From positions 9,884,193 through 9,948,192 of the forward strand of contig NC_051088.1 in the NCBI RefSeq assembly GCF_901709675.1: a DNA stretch of 64,000 nucleotides, in the 5' to 3' direction. Shown piece after piece: positions 13,071-23,837 of the stretch (the stretch's first letter is position 1; every line of letters begins with the position of its first letter). The translations under genes and the position numbers were made by a program. The notes beneath the pieces were generated by a model that was not told where the DNA came from, made no database searches, and worked only from the letters and a program-made list of their open reading frames with translations. The DNA comes from Syngnathus acus (Eukaryota > Chordata > Actinopteri > Syngnathiformes > Syngnathidae).

Positions 13071-13554
13071 GGGAGCTCCATGCAAGAAGGACCCTGTAGG
13101 CCACCCCACCCGCAAAAAAACCAGACCGATAGATTAAATACATTCTTTATTTAATGATTGGCACATAAAACCAATGGCAAATGAGCAACATCACATACAT
13201 ACGTAGTCTAAAGTTTTACAAGTTACAGGCCAAATTTTCCCAGACTTTTTAACAATTGATAATCATGCCTTTTAAGCTTTTAGTGTCCCATGGAATGGAA
13301 GCATGCAAATGAACAATTTAAGCTACAGAAGAAATCATGGGCTCAATCAATAGACAAAAAATATTGTAAACCCATTCAAGAGCCCACCTTTAGACAGATA
13401 CACTTGTGGAATGTGTTATACAATGGAAGCACTGATCTTAGTTTGTTTCATTTGAAGCTATTCAACAAGCATGAATGGCTTGATAATATATTTTTTGAAT
13501 TGTAGTTGTTTGAAATTTTTGACCAGTCAATTACATTGTATACACGGAAAGACG

Positions 13555-13650
13555 CCCTGTGGGTGTGGCACTTTTCACTTTCAGTTAAGCTTTGACCATG
13601 ATTTTTCCCTAATAAGTGGCCTGTGGTTAGGTACACCTCATGGACACTTC
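13555..13650 (-). repeat. inverted solo copy of the 157-bp satellite unit
   Basis: Read on the minus strand, this stretch carries the unit's order of motifs: caggccactta, ttagggaaaaatcatggtca, and actgaaagtgaaaagtgcc. The main array at 14,030-15,110 has the same motifs on the plus strand. The opposite orientation suggests a transposable origin, not simple slippage. Confidence 0.75.
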
Positions 13651-13814
13651 AATAAGTACACTGCACGCGGTAAAAATAAATTAATTAATAAATAAATAAG
13701 AAAGTGTAGCGAACGATTTGGTGAACGATTCTTTTGAACAAATCTTTTGAGTGAACCGATTCTAAAGATTCAGGTAACTGGAATGCACATCACTAGTACA
13801 AAAGAGTGCAGACG

Positions 13815-13990
13815 GCCAATGGCTGCCAGGTCGAAATAACTGACTGGTTAGTGACAAGGGCTCTCACTTGGGAAGAACTTGGTTCGATCCCAGGTGTGAG
13901 CACATACTTGCATTTGCTTTTAGAATTGGAACCTCGCTTTGTATGCGTACGCATATGCAAACAAATGCAAGTATTTATGTGTAAATACAT
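13815..13990 (+). mobile_element. tRNA-headed SINE fragment
   Basis: Contains an A-box-like 'tggttagtgacaagg' and a B-box 'ggttcgatccc' about 45 bp later. The head differs from the SINEs at 1,351 and 14,322. It is not a complete tRNA gene. Confidence 0.6.
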
Positions 13991-14167
13991 AAGGTGGCCC
14001 CGCCCCCAAGTTGGTGGCGCAAACCAATTTTCAGGTCTACCTAATCACAGGCCACTTCATTAGGGAAAAATCATGGTCAAAGCTGAACTGAAAGTGAAAA
14101 GTGCCATTTTGAAGTGCACCTAATAACAGGCCACTTTATTAGGCAAATATCATGGTCAAAGGTCACA

Positions 14168-14677
14168 GGTGTCAATCTCTAGTCCTTGGGGCCGCATTCC
14201 AACATGTTTTCCAAGATTCCCTCGTTAAGTGCACCTGCGTGAAAAGTTTTAGCTCCTGCAGAACGTGAAAGGAGCTAAAACTTTTCACGCAGGTGTGTTT
14301 AACGAGGGTAACTTGGAAAACCAGCTCAGTGGCCTAGTGGTAGAGTGTCCGCCCTGAGACTGGAAGGTTGTGGGTTCAAACCCCGGCCGGGTCATACCAA
14401 AGACTATAAAAATGGGACCCATTGCCTCCCTGCTTGGCACTCAGCATTAAGGGTTGGAATTGGGGGGTTAGATCACCAACTGATTCCCGAGCGCGGCACC
14501 GCTGCTGCTCACTGCTCCCCTCTCCCCCAGGGGATGGATTAAAATCACACGGGGATGGGTTAAATGCAGAGGACAAATTTCACCACACCCAGGTGTGTGT
14601 GTGACGATCATTGGGACTTTAATCTTAATCTTAATATTGGAACGCGGCCCCTCGAGGACTGGAGGTCGACACCCCTG
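14168..14677. mobile_element. hAT-like foldback element, interrupted by a SINE
   Basis: The left end 'ggtgtcaatctctagtcctt' with 'ggggccgcattccaa' is the near-perfect inverted partner of the right end 'ttggaacgcggcccctcgag' with 'gactggaggtcgacaccc'. Inside is a long hairpin: arms of about 50 bp (14,204-14,256 and 14,270-14,321) that both spell the 'gtgaaaagttttagctcc' motif or its complement. The SINE at 14,322 splits the right arm. Confidence 0.8.
14322..14633 (+). mobile_element. full-length tRNA-headed SINE inserted in the foldback
   Basis: The tRNA-like head has an A-box-like 'tagtggtagagtgtccg' and a B-box 'ggttcaaacccc'. A ~240-bp body follows and the element ends in a short (atctta)n-type tail near 14,618-14,633. 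It shares its first ~130 bp with the SINE at 1,351. It lies inside the right arm of the foldback, so it inserted last. Confidence 0.85.
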
Positions 14678-15499
14678 GTTTAAGTGAAAAGTGCCACACC
14701 CGCCCTCACCCCCACTTTCTGATTGGCTGGTTGATCTGTGACATCACTCGGACACTCCATTAGGTACACCGCCATTTTCAGGTCTACCTAATAACAGGCC
14801 AGTTCATTAGGGAAAAATCATGGCCAAAGCTTACCTGAAAGTGAAAAGTGCCACACCCGCCCTCACCCCCACTTTCTGATTGGCTGTTTGATCTGTGACG
14901 TCACACGGACACTCCTTTAGGTACACCGCCATTTTCAGGTGTACCTAATAACAGGCCACTTCATTAGGGAAAAATCATGGCCAAAGCTGAACTGAAAGTG
15001 AAAAGTGCCACACCCGCCCTCACCCCCACCTCCTGATTGGCTGGTTGATCTGTGACGTCACACGGACACTCCATTAGGTACACCACCATTTTGTACCTAG
15101 TGTACCTAATAACTTCATGCATTTTTTGTATGTGTCAAGAATGTGTATTTGACTACTTGCTCTTTATTTTGGGGGACACCAACACATATTACACAACGTA
15201 AAACACATATACATATTGTCATATAAAGCAGTTAACCAAATGTCAGATTTTTGTTTTCATGCCCAAAAAAATAAAAACAAGGAGTAAAACACCAGACAAG
15301 ATTTAATAGGTTTTAATGTTTATTAAAATAATAATAATAAAAGTACATTTCAAACCAGCAATCTAATGTGAAATTGCAGTAGATATATTGGATAACAATA
15401 TGTAGGCGTATATATGTATACACGTTATTTAAAAACTACTATAAGTGTTATAAAATCAAGATTACCTAAAGAGAAGCATAATCTCCCCGTTGTTACAGA

Positions 15500-15750
15500 T
15501 CCTTTCAGTTGGTGAACGGGAAATGCAATTCACGACTCGTTCGTGAACGAGCAGTTACGTCATTTTCCTCTTCGTTTTGTTTTACGGCGAGGTGGCACCA
15601 GCTTCAATGCACCTTACTGACACCTACTGGTTGAAGTCATATGAACTGAAAAAAGAACCAATCACTTTAGGAAGTGATTCGTTCACTCTCGTTCACTGAA
15701 AGAAATTCGTTCCTTTGAACGAATCGTTCACTCACGAGCCAACACTAGGG
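15500..15750. repeat. degenerate DNA-transposon end rich in gttcgtgaacga motifs
   Basis: Repeated gaacgattcgttca-type palindromic motifs run to 'gagccaacactag'. A similar but shorter segment lies at 13,695-13,800, ending 'gcacatcactag'. Both look like ends of a hAT-related fish element. No transposase was seen. Confidence 0.45.
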
Positions 15751-15999
15751 GGAGGCACTGATGTCAGCACATGGAATCAAAAACTTGTTTTCGATCGTGC
15801 GTCCCACTCCGTTCCGAAGTCCCGTTCTCCGAATCAAACCTTTTAACTCCGGAGTTGCTCTTCCTTTACTGATGACCTCCTGCTTCGACCGAGAATCCAT
15901 AGTTGAAAATCGTTTGGATATGTAATCCTTCATTGTAAAACGAAATGTAAAAACGGTGGCAAAAAAAACCCGAATGTAAAACGAAATAAATGGACGACT

Positions 16000-16160
16000 G
16001 CTCCTCAGTTGCAAACTACCAGCTTGCACTGGATATTTATTGGACCAGCAGTGTGTTTATATTTATTGCATTGTGAACTCTGTTTTTCTGTTCGTCTTCC
16101 TCTTTTTAAACGTCATGAGCTGTTTGACAACTGATTTTCCCCAGAGGGGACAATAAAGGT

Positions 16161-16232
<72 letters not shown>
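16000..16232 (+). repeat. retrotransposon-like 3' tail with (ATCA)n microsatellite
   Basis: The stretch 'ccccagaggggacaataaag' resembles the 3' end of fish non-LTR elements. It is followed directly by about 17 copies of a caat tetramer (16,162-16,231), the usual simple-repeat tail. Confidence 0.65.
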
Positions 16233-16685
16233 CTGTAAAATTTGAACTGGAGCTCTCTTATTCTACAGGTAGGCGCATGAAGCATCCCGGGATCACTAGC
16301 ACCCCCTGCCATAAGGCTGGAGAACCTTTTTTGTAGCCTCCGTAAGGTCTCTTTTCAAAGCCGTTTTGTTCATCTTAAGAAACACGACGTTACAGACAGA
16401 TGACAAAAAACACTAGATATTCAATACATCAGTTTAACTACAGAAATTAGTTAATATAGCCACAGAGTTTGAACACTTAAACAGCGACATAAAGACAGAG
16501 AGCAGTTCTGTCTAACTGCATAGCCTGTCAACATAGGCAGCCGTGTGATTACGCAATCCTCAGAGGAGGCTAGACAGGAAGTTGGCTCCGCCGAGCGAAT
16601 CGTCTTTGGTTTTAAAATAACTATAAAAATTCTGCGATTTTGGTTCAAACTGATACAAAACTATTGAAATTAAAAGGAAAATGAC

Positions 16686-16691
16686 TTTATT
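16686..16691 (-). terminator. probable polyadenylation signal of the TGM2-like gene
   Basis: AATAAA on the minus strand about 300 bases downstream of the transglutaminase stop codon. Another candidate lies close by (around 16,777), so the exact 3' end is not fixed. Confidence 0.45.
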
Positions 16692-16989
16692 ATAAGAACA
16701 ATAGAATTTGTTTTTCCCCTTTTCATGATGGCAGGGGAGGCGTAGTGCTTAGGAACATAGATGGATTTAATTGTCATTTATTTTGCCAAAGTAAAATTGC
16801 CTATCATCAAATGTTCACATTAACTGCTTACTACTATTCGTACGGACTAGAAAATAACAAAGGATGATGATTAAATCGTATCAAATCAATGAAATATATA
16901 GCCTGAGTTGCACTATATGAGGGTAGATTGAATAAAAGTAAGCCACTGTGTCTGCTATGACAAAAGACGTGTCCGAAAATTCTAAAAGT

Positions 16990-19900
16990 CTAGCCCCCCA
17001 TCACTACAATACTGATGGAGTTCTTGATGTTTTTCAGTTTGTCACTGTCAAAGCTGACCAGTAGGACGCTGGAGCCAGCCGTGGTAGGAGTGAACATGGC
17101 GGTGGCTGTAGCTTCCTGTTTGGGGCCCACACGTCCAATCCTGCCCGAAGAATAGAACAAGATTAAGTTCAGTCATGCCTGCATCCATTTTTTCTTTTCA
17201 TATAGCGCTTATCCTAATGAGGATAAGAAAATGGACCACATCCCAGTATTTGGACGACTATGCAACCTAATATGAATGTTCTTGCAAACAGCAAGCGTCA
17301 ATACATACTTGAATGTTATGGGCTTGCCGTCAACCAGGCCAGCACCCGCAACGGTGAAGCTACAATCCTGAAGCGCCTCCGGCAACGGGTTTGCCATGGT
17401 CAGCCTCACCGACACCGGCTGCCTCACCTTGGCTTCTCCTAGCAGCTGCACAGGCACATGTAATATAAGGCTAATGCTTCTCAATGTGGATGGGCAATTA
17501 GTTCATTTTTGTTAGATGGGATCATGTTGTGAACCTCAAGGGGACTGATTAGAAACCCCATAAATTGGCCACTGGTGGCTTTGTGAAAGTGCCATTCATT
17601 AGACCTTTGGCTGTATGGTTGGCTTATTGCCTGTTGTGGAGAGTCTCCAATAGTCTTTGATACCATCACCAATAAAATAAGCTCATTCTGTTGCTTGTCA
17701 TTTAAAACAAAAGGTTGCTAAAATAATTGGAAATGATGTTTAATATAGCAACAATGTTGCTAAGTTGGCAGCACTGAGTAGCCAATATCGTAACGCAAGA
17801 GAATCCGATTGATATGAAGCAAAGCCTGACAAGTAGATATTAAGCCTGTAAATATTTATCGTTTGTATATTTTGGCAGGAATGTCACATACACATGGAAA
17901 CTTTTCAAATGTGAACACATCGCATATTATCATATGTCAATACATCATACCTTGATTTCTACAGGAGGCTCGTCCAGCACTATAGTCTTCTCGGCCTTGT
18001 GATAATCGATGTGTTCCTTGTCGATGGTGACGGCTGACAGATGAATGAGTCGATCGGATGTGATCACTGCTCCATAAGTGTCGTACTCTAGTTTGAGGTA
18101 CAGTCGTCTCTCTAAAAAAAAAAAACATCACCGGTCAAGTCCTCATTCATGAATCTGCAGTGCTGTGAAAAAGTATTTGCTCTTTCCTCTTCTCAAATTC
18201 ATGCTATTTTGCAGTTTGCACATTTACACGTGTAAGATCATCAAACAAATATAAATATCAGACAAACATAACCCAAGTGAATGTCAAATGCATTTTCTAA
18301 GTGATTGTTTTATTTATTCATTTTTGATCTGATGGTAGAATGTTCTAAAGTCATCTTAAGATGCCAATAAAATATTATTATTATTTGAATGACTGGCAGC
18401 AATGGGCAATTTTCCACTATGTGTTTACAACGTGGTGGTTGAAGTGTGTCTCACCTTCTCCGGCGGGCAATTCCACTCTATCCGATGTGAATCCACAGCT
18501 CTTTCCTCGCCTGCCGTTGTAACCAACAGCTTTGGCAAAGAAGAGCAGCGTACACGTCTTTGTCACCGTGCAATTGTTGGTGACAGCAATGTACACCTCA
18601 AAGTCCGAACCCACGATCATATTTTCTGCCAGCTTAATCTTCAATAAAAAGGATGACAATGATTTAGTTTGGGCCACAAACAAAACAGGGGTAATGCATT
18701 GGCTCTTATTTACATAGTGAACCTGTATGAGGTTCCTTTTTATTATAAATAGTAAGTACATTTTATTCTTAACATATTTATGTCAGCCATTCACTGCCAT
18801 TGTATTTAGTGAAGCCCACAAAAAAAAGTAATTGTGGATTGATTTAACAAATTAAATAGTATCTGCTAAGCACCTCTCCACTCACTATGAGACCAAATGA
18901 GCCAATCACAATTCCAGATGAATTCAAGTTTTGTCAACCTTGAGTTGAAGGCCCGGTTCCTCCCCTCGCTGTTGTAGCTTGTTGCGATGCTGGGCCTTCT
19001 CAAACACCTTGCGCTCCTCCTTAGAACCTAACGCATCAAGGGACAGTAATTGTAGTCAACAACGTTGCTGCTAATCAACGCAGATTTAAAGAGACATGTG
19101 TTTACCTTCAGGATACTTGTACTCATCTGTGATGTCTTGTCTCTCATCTGAGCCAACAGCTTTGGTGCTGATGAAGCGGCCGACGTGGTTGGTCGATCCG
19201 CCGATCTTGACGTATTTTCCGCTCGACAGACGAACCAAGTTCTCCACGTCAGCATTGACCTAATGCAACACAGAGGTTGATTATATCACCAAGTCTCTCT
19301 CTCCAAACTCAAACTTCTATACCCTCGTTTTGAAGGTGAGGTTAATGCAAGATTGGTTGAGCTCTTTGCGTAATCAACGATGTCGTCAACTCACCTCAGC
19401 AAAAATAAAAGGGGTGTCATACTTTTTGGTGAGCTCTCCTTCCTTAATGGCCTTCAGTGGAGCTGGACCACAACAGTAAACACCTGAGCACGCACAGAAG
19501 TTGCATTGGATGTCATTAGATTGTGAAGGTGTGTGTCCATTGGATGTATTTGAAAATTCAAGTTCACCGTCACTCTTCTCCTGTGGCGTCGGATCGCTGG
19601 TTTGCCACCCGTCATATTCCTTGCCCAAGTCTGGACGGGTCATCCAGCTGTCCACCCAAACATGGAAGTTCCTGCAAAGAGGATTGAGGATGAAGGTTGA
19701 CAATGACAACCATCATCATCACCAGCATGGCTGGATGTGCTCTGACTCACCAGACTGAATCCCCATCTGAAATATTATTCCCTTCTTCATCGTAAACATT
19801 TTCTATGATCAGGTTGGCGTTACTGTCGTGGGCTGAACCAAAGTTGGTCACTACCCGACAAGGGATACCAAAGGCACGGGACACTGGGGGAAGCAAGTAA

Positions 19901-22738
19901 ACAAATGTATAACCTGACAGCAGGCGGGGGACACCCTGCACTGGTTGCCAGCCAATCACTGGGCACACATTACTACTATTATTATTATTACTTCTGGAAA
20001 CCGTCAGTTGATCAACAGTGAGAAACATATGGAAAGTTTTAGCGATCCCCTACCTGTGCAACCAACGGCAGCAAACACCCAACACTGGCCATAGCGGACC
20101 GAGCCGCTCTCCGCCCACTGGCGCAGAATGTCTCCGGTCCCGACCCACTGGCCGGGGTGAACGCCTCCGGTAATGTTATACCACTTACCTACCAGCACCC
20201 CGTTGTCGTCATTGCTGTTGATCTGTGGCAACAAAGGCACAAATGCTGAGTGAGAAATTAGCCATCAGTCCGAGGTGTCTGCTTCTCTTGCCAAAGTAAG
20301 CCCTGGAGAGTCACCAGTTCACCTGCGGCCCCAAATGAAGGCACGGGTTCTTTGACCTTTTGTAGGCTCATTAATATAGTATTGGTCCGTCCATTTTTTA
20401 AATAGTGCTCGTCCTTAGTGGGATGCCAACATGGAAAGGCTTCTTAATTCTTCCTTGGCCTGAGCTACCTACCATGGCGCTCAGGACCCGAGTCACGTAG
20501 ATAGGATTTCTCCTGGCTGAGCAGTCCTGATCGGCGTCCAACGCAAATTTCGGATTGTCGTCCAAGATTTTCAGACAGATGTCCAGAATTCCGGCTTCAA
20601 ACTGCACATAAAGCAAATAAATGGATGCAACTTCCGTTTTGCACCGCGTTCTAAATTATGTTGCCAGGGCTGGTTTTTTTGGAGTTTAGTGCAAAGACAA
20701 CAACCTAATGCTGCAAATTCAACAAAAGGTTACTTTCATTTTTATTATAACCACTAAAATGTCTTGAAACACTGCTGTGCACAATTTGTAACGGCAGTTT
20801 TGAAAAAAAAAAAAAAGTCATGAAAAAAACTGATTTGTTTAAAAAATCACTTACGGTTGATGACTTGCATTTGCATAGACACACACACACACCTGTCCAA
20901 AGTTCCACGGCATCCCCTTAATGCGTTTGTGCGTGCCTCTGTAGATCTGGCCATGCTGCGCCAAAACGTACTCTTGCCTCTTGGCCTCGCCTTGCATGTA
21001 CACGGCATCATCTGCAGAACCGTGCACATGGTCAACACTGTTAGTGGGAACACTGAACAGAAACGATGGCTTCCGCCAAGAATGTTAGTTTTACAGGGTT
21101 GTGGTTGTTGCTTATGCCATCTAATAGTAAAGCAAAAAAGGAAACTGACTTCGACACCAAGCGTTAAAGAGCAAAGTGAATTGCCCTAAGGTGGTCTCCT
21201 GCCCGTTGTGGTTTACAGCCAGAGAGTAGAGCCCAATGGGGGCGTTAGGGGAGGATGCTATGGTGATGGACACTTTGTTGCTCGCCCGATCATGAGTGGC
21301 CGAGGCGCTCCACTTGGTGTTGACTGTGGAGTTGCTGAGCGGGAAGGAAACCTTGGTATCTGATTCTTTTTTGGGCAGTGGACCTGCAGAGTGAGAATAA
21401 CAAATCGAAATCAAAACACACGCAAATGCACAACTTGTTCTCTGGTGGTGAGCTGATTGCTTTCTGACCAGTGTGAACAATGAAGTTGACACTGGGGTCG
21501 TTTGCTTTGAGCGTCTTGCTGCCATGTTTCAAGTAGACAAAGATAGCGAAGGCTTGTCCTCGTCGGACGATCAGACGCTCATCCGCAAACAGCTCCGTGC
21601 GATGGCTGCTTTTGTTGTCTTTGATGTTCAGGTCACAGCGCTCGATAGTCAAAACTGACACAAATATGAAATGAAAGTTACTCACTTAGTTTGAGCTATG
21701 AGCTTGTTTGTGGATTTTCCTGATCTGCTGTCAGATCATGAAAATTCTATTCTATATAAATATCTGTTTTATTTGATGTGGAATGCCACATTATTAACCT
21801 TTTTCTACTTTGTGCTGTTTGCAATCGTTCCAATTAGAAGCAAATTGTTCTTGTTGCAAGGTAATTGTCACTAGAAATGTTCATTCAAAGTAGGCGTCAC
21901 TGCTATTATCTAAGTTAAGCCCGCTCCTGGGAGCTCGGTTGATTAGAAACATAACACAACGACATATTTGACTTTTCAGAACTGGGAATGTTGGATTGCA
22001 AGTAAAATAGATGTTATAATCTGTTGATTAATTGATAAATTGGTGGGGGGTAAAAATCCTGTATTTAACATTTATTGCTGAGAAATTCAGAGGATTTGGG
22101 CAATTCTGAATTACTAGATTTAAACAGCAAAAATAGCTATTAACTAATTGGATAAGCAATTAGTTGTCGATTGATTGCTGCACCTCTACTACATTGCCAC
22201 TTTTGTTGCATAAAGTACAACTTTATTCTTGCAACATTACAAGTATGCTTTTACATGTCGTTTCAAGTAAGTAGTAATGTTTTTTTTTGTAATCATAGCA
22301 CGCCTAACACTTAATGTGAATGTCCAACATTATGAATGTGAATGCTTTTCTCTTAGCATTTCTGCAATATAATGTTGAAAACAACAGAATTGCTTGATTC
22401 TCATCATAGAAACACAAAGAAAATGAAACGTACATCTTTCGATGCATGATAGCATTGCTCAAAGTGTAAAGTGTGTTCAGCGTTTCAATAACACACAAAA
22501 TGACATTGCTCATTTAGTACACCTTTTTTAGCATACATAAGCCCTTCCATCTTGCAACATTAATATCCAATATCTTAAGGGTGAAAGCGTGTCTATCGGA
22601 TTACCCACAAAATGGATTTTACGACTGTTTCCCAAAATAAACCGCAGAATGATATCCGATGTGCCCTTATACACAAATACATCATTGTATCAAACATATG
22701 CAGAAAAGCATTCATCTTTCATCTTACCTTGACTCATG
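16990..22738 (-). CDS. tgm2: TGM2-like protein-glutamine gamma-glutamyltransferase
   Basis: Fifteen coding exons on the minus strand: 22729-22738, 21469-21654, 21150-21383, 20893-21011, 20473-20601, 20054-20222, 19751-19883, 19568-19671, 19395-19483, 19106-19259, 18939-19027, 18455-18638, 17951-18111, 17309-17445, 16990-17140. They total 682 aa (human TGM2 is 687). The catalytic triad is intact: Cys273 in [10 protein letters not shown], His330 in WNFHVW and Asp353 in SDPTPQEKS; the Trp in GKW (240) matches the oxyanion-stabilising Trp241 of human TGM2. Order: N-terminal beta-sandwich ([11 protein letters not shown]), catalytic core, two C-terminal beta-barrels ending FDSDKLKN. Known role: Ca2+-dependent glutamine-lysine crosslinking; TGM2 also binds GTP. 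The first coding exon carries only 10 coding bases. TGM2 fits best ([30 protein letters not shown]), but fish have several TGM2-like paralogues, so a or b is left open. Confidence 0.92.
17185..17230. repeat. fragment of a common fish SINE/LINE 3' end in a TGM2-like intron
   Basis: 'agcgcttatcctaatgagga' is a near-palindromic tail motif shared with widespread teleost retroelements. A second, opposite-strand fragment of the same type lies at 19,915-19,965 (pattern cgggggacaccctgcactgg). Confidence 0.5.
18158..18345. mobile_element. Tc1/mariner-type end fragment in a TGM2-like intron
   Basis: Starts CAGTGCTGTGAAAAAGTATT, the terminal sequence of a widespread fish Tc1/mariner family. It continues with the usual 'agatcatcaaacaaatataa' stretch. 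Only one end (~190 bp) is visible, with no transposase. Confidence 0.75.
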
Positions 22739-23837
22739 ATTGAGGTGTGTGTGTGTGTGTGTGTGTGCGGGTGATGTGCCTGAAGTAAGGTGACAGCTCC
22801 TTCCCCTTGTGGGTATTTGAAGCCTTGTGAAACCAGAGGGGGCTGTTCACATCTGACCTCATCAGCTCATAGTTCTGTTTTTAGGTGGAAGGCCACAGAG
22901 GCTTGGATCACTTAAATCGCCTCTTTCTCTTTTGGAATGACATTGCTTTCTACCAGTTAATAATCTACAATTGCGCATGTAGATGCGATACGTTGTCTCT
23001 ATATCGCTCTACGACTTGCTGGCGACCTTTTCAGGGTGTAATCTGCCTTTGGCCTGATGTCAGAAACCCCGTGACCGTCAACAGGATAAGCGCTGGTGAA
23101 ATTGGATGGATTGATGCTTTTTCTGGTGTTCACATGGAGTGAGGCAAAAGTTACTCCTCAGAAAGTCACAGTACTATTAGTTGGACTTCAGAAGATAAAG
23201 AATGTATGCTTGTGAGTATCATCACAGCAACCGATACCAAGGCATACAGCTTAAAAATGTGCGAATCAGGTTACTTGTAAATTGGATCATAACACACCAC
23301 TGAATTAGAAAAAAGATGTCAGCAGCATGTACTGTTGTTTTTACGTATTTTAGAAAAAACATCTCCATAGGTTTGTGGAGCCTTATGTTTCAAATGCCAG
23401 GTATCTTGTAACACTTTATTTCACTATTTGTACAACGTGATGACGTGACATTTATTTGTAGTCTATTAATCATCATAAATGTACGCGAGACAAATTACAC
23501 CTCAGAAATGTCACGTTATGCGAACAGCACACTGGCAGCTTTATTGGTACCAAAATAACATTAAAAATACACCTGACTGGACATGATATAAAAAACAACA
23601 ACAAACACACTTGTGAAAACACCTTAAGAAAGGAAATATGATAAAACGTTAGCACTTTCACAGACAGTATCAACAATGTGTGTTCGACCAGATAATATAT
23701 ACAGTGCCAAATATTTCGAAAACAACAGTGGACGGGAAAGCAAAGCAAAATCAACCCATCAATCGCGGCACCTGTACATACGAATATGTTCGCATGTCCA
23801 TTAAGAGACGCAATTGTAATTTTTTGTTTTCAGCTTC
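22739..23837. other. TGM2-like upstream region and PLEKHG4-like 3' flank
   Basis: Directly upstream of the TGM2-like start is a (TG)n tract at 22,747-22,768. No exon was seen in the remaining ~1 kb. The transglutaminase promoter should lie in the first few hundred bases, but no TATA box could be assigned. Confidence 0.4.

Larger units (their letters stand above)
13140..14030. other. intergenic, repeat-derived
   Basis: No gene was seen. It holds a single inverted copy of the 157-bp-array sequence (13,555-13,650), a degenerate gaacgatt-rich segment at 13,695-13,800, and a tRNA-headed SINE at 13,815-13,990. Confidence 0.6.
14030..15110 (+). repeat. 157-bp tandem array interrupted by nested insertions
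   Basis: The phrase gtgccacacc recurs at 14,691, 14,848 and 15,005, a spacing of exactly 157 bp. Each unit has a 'tgattggctg' segment, 'ctgtgacgtcacacggacac', 'ccattttcaggt', 'taataacaggccact' and 'ttagggaaaaatcatgg'. A diverged unit at 14,030-14,167 is cut off by a foldback insertion, and the array resumes at about 14,680. There is no coding potential. Confidence 0.85.
15110..16990. other. intergenic, no gene seen
   Basis: Between the satellite array and the TGM2-like stop codon I see only repeat-derived sequence: a gaacgaatcgttca-rich end fragment (15,500-15,750), a retrotransposon-like 3' tail with a tetranucleotide tract (16,000-16,232), and the probable TGM2-like 3' UTR (16,686-16,989). 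Confidence 0.6.
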
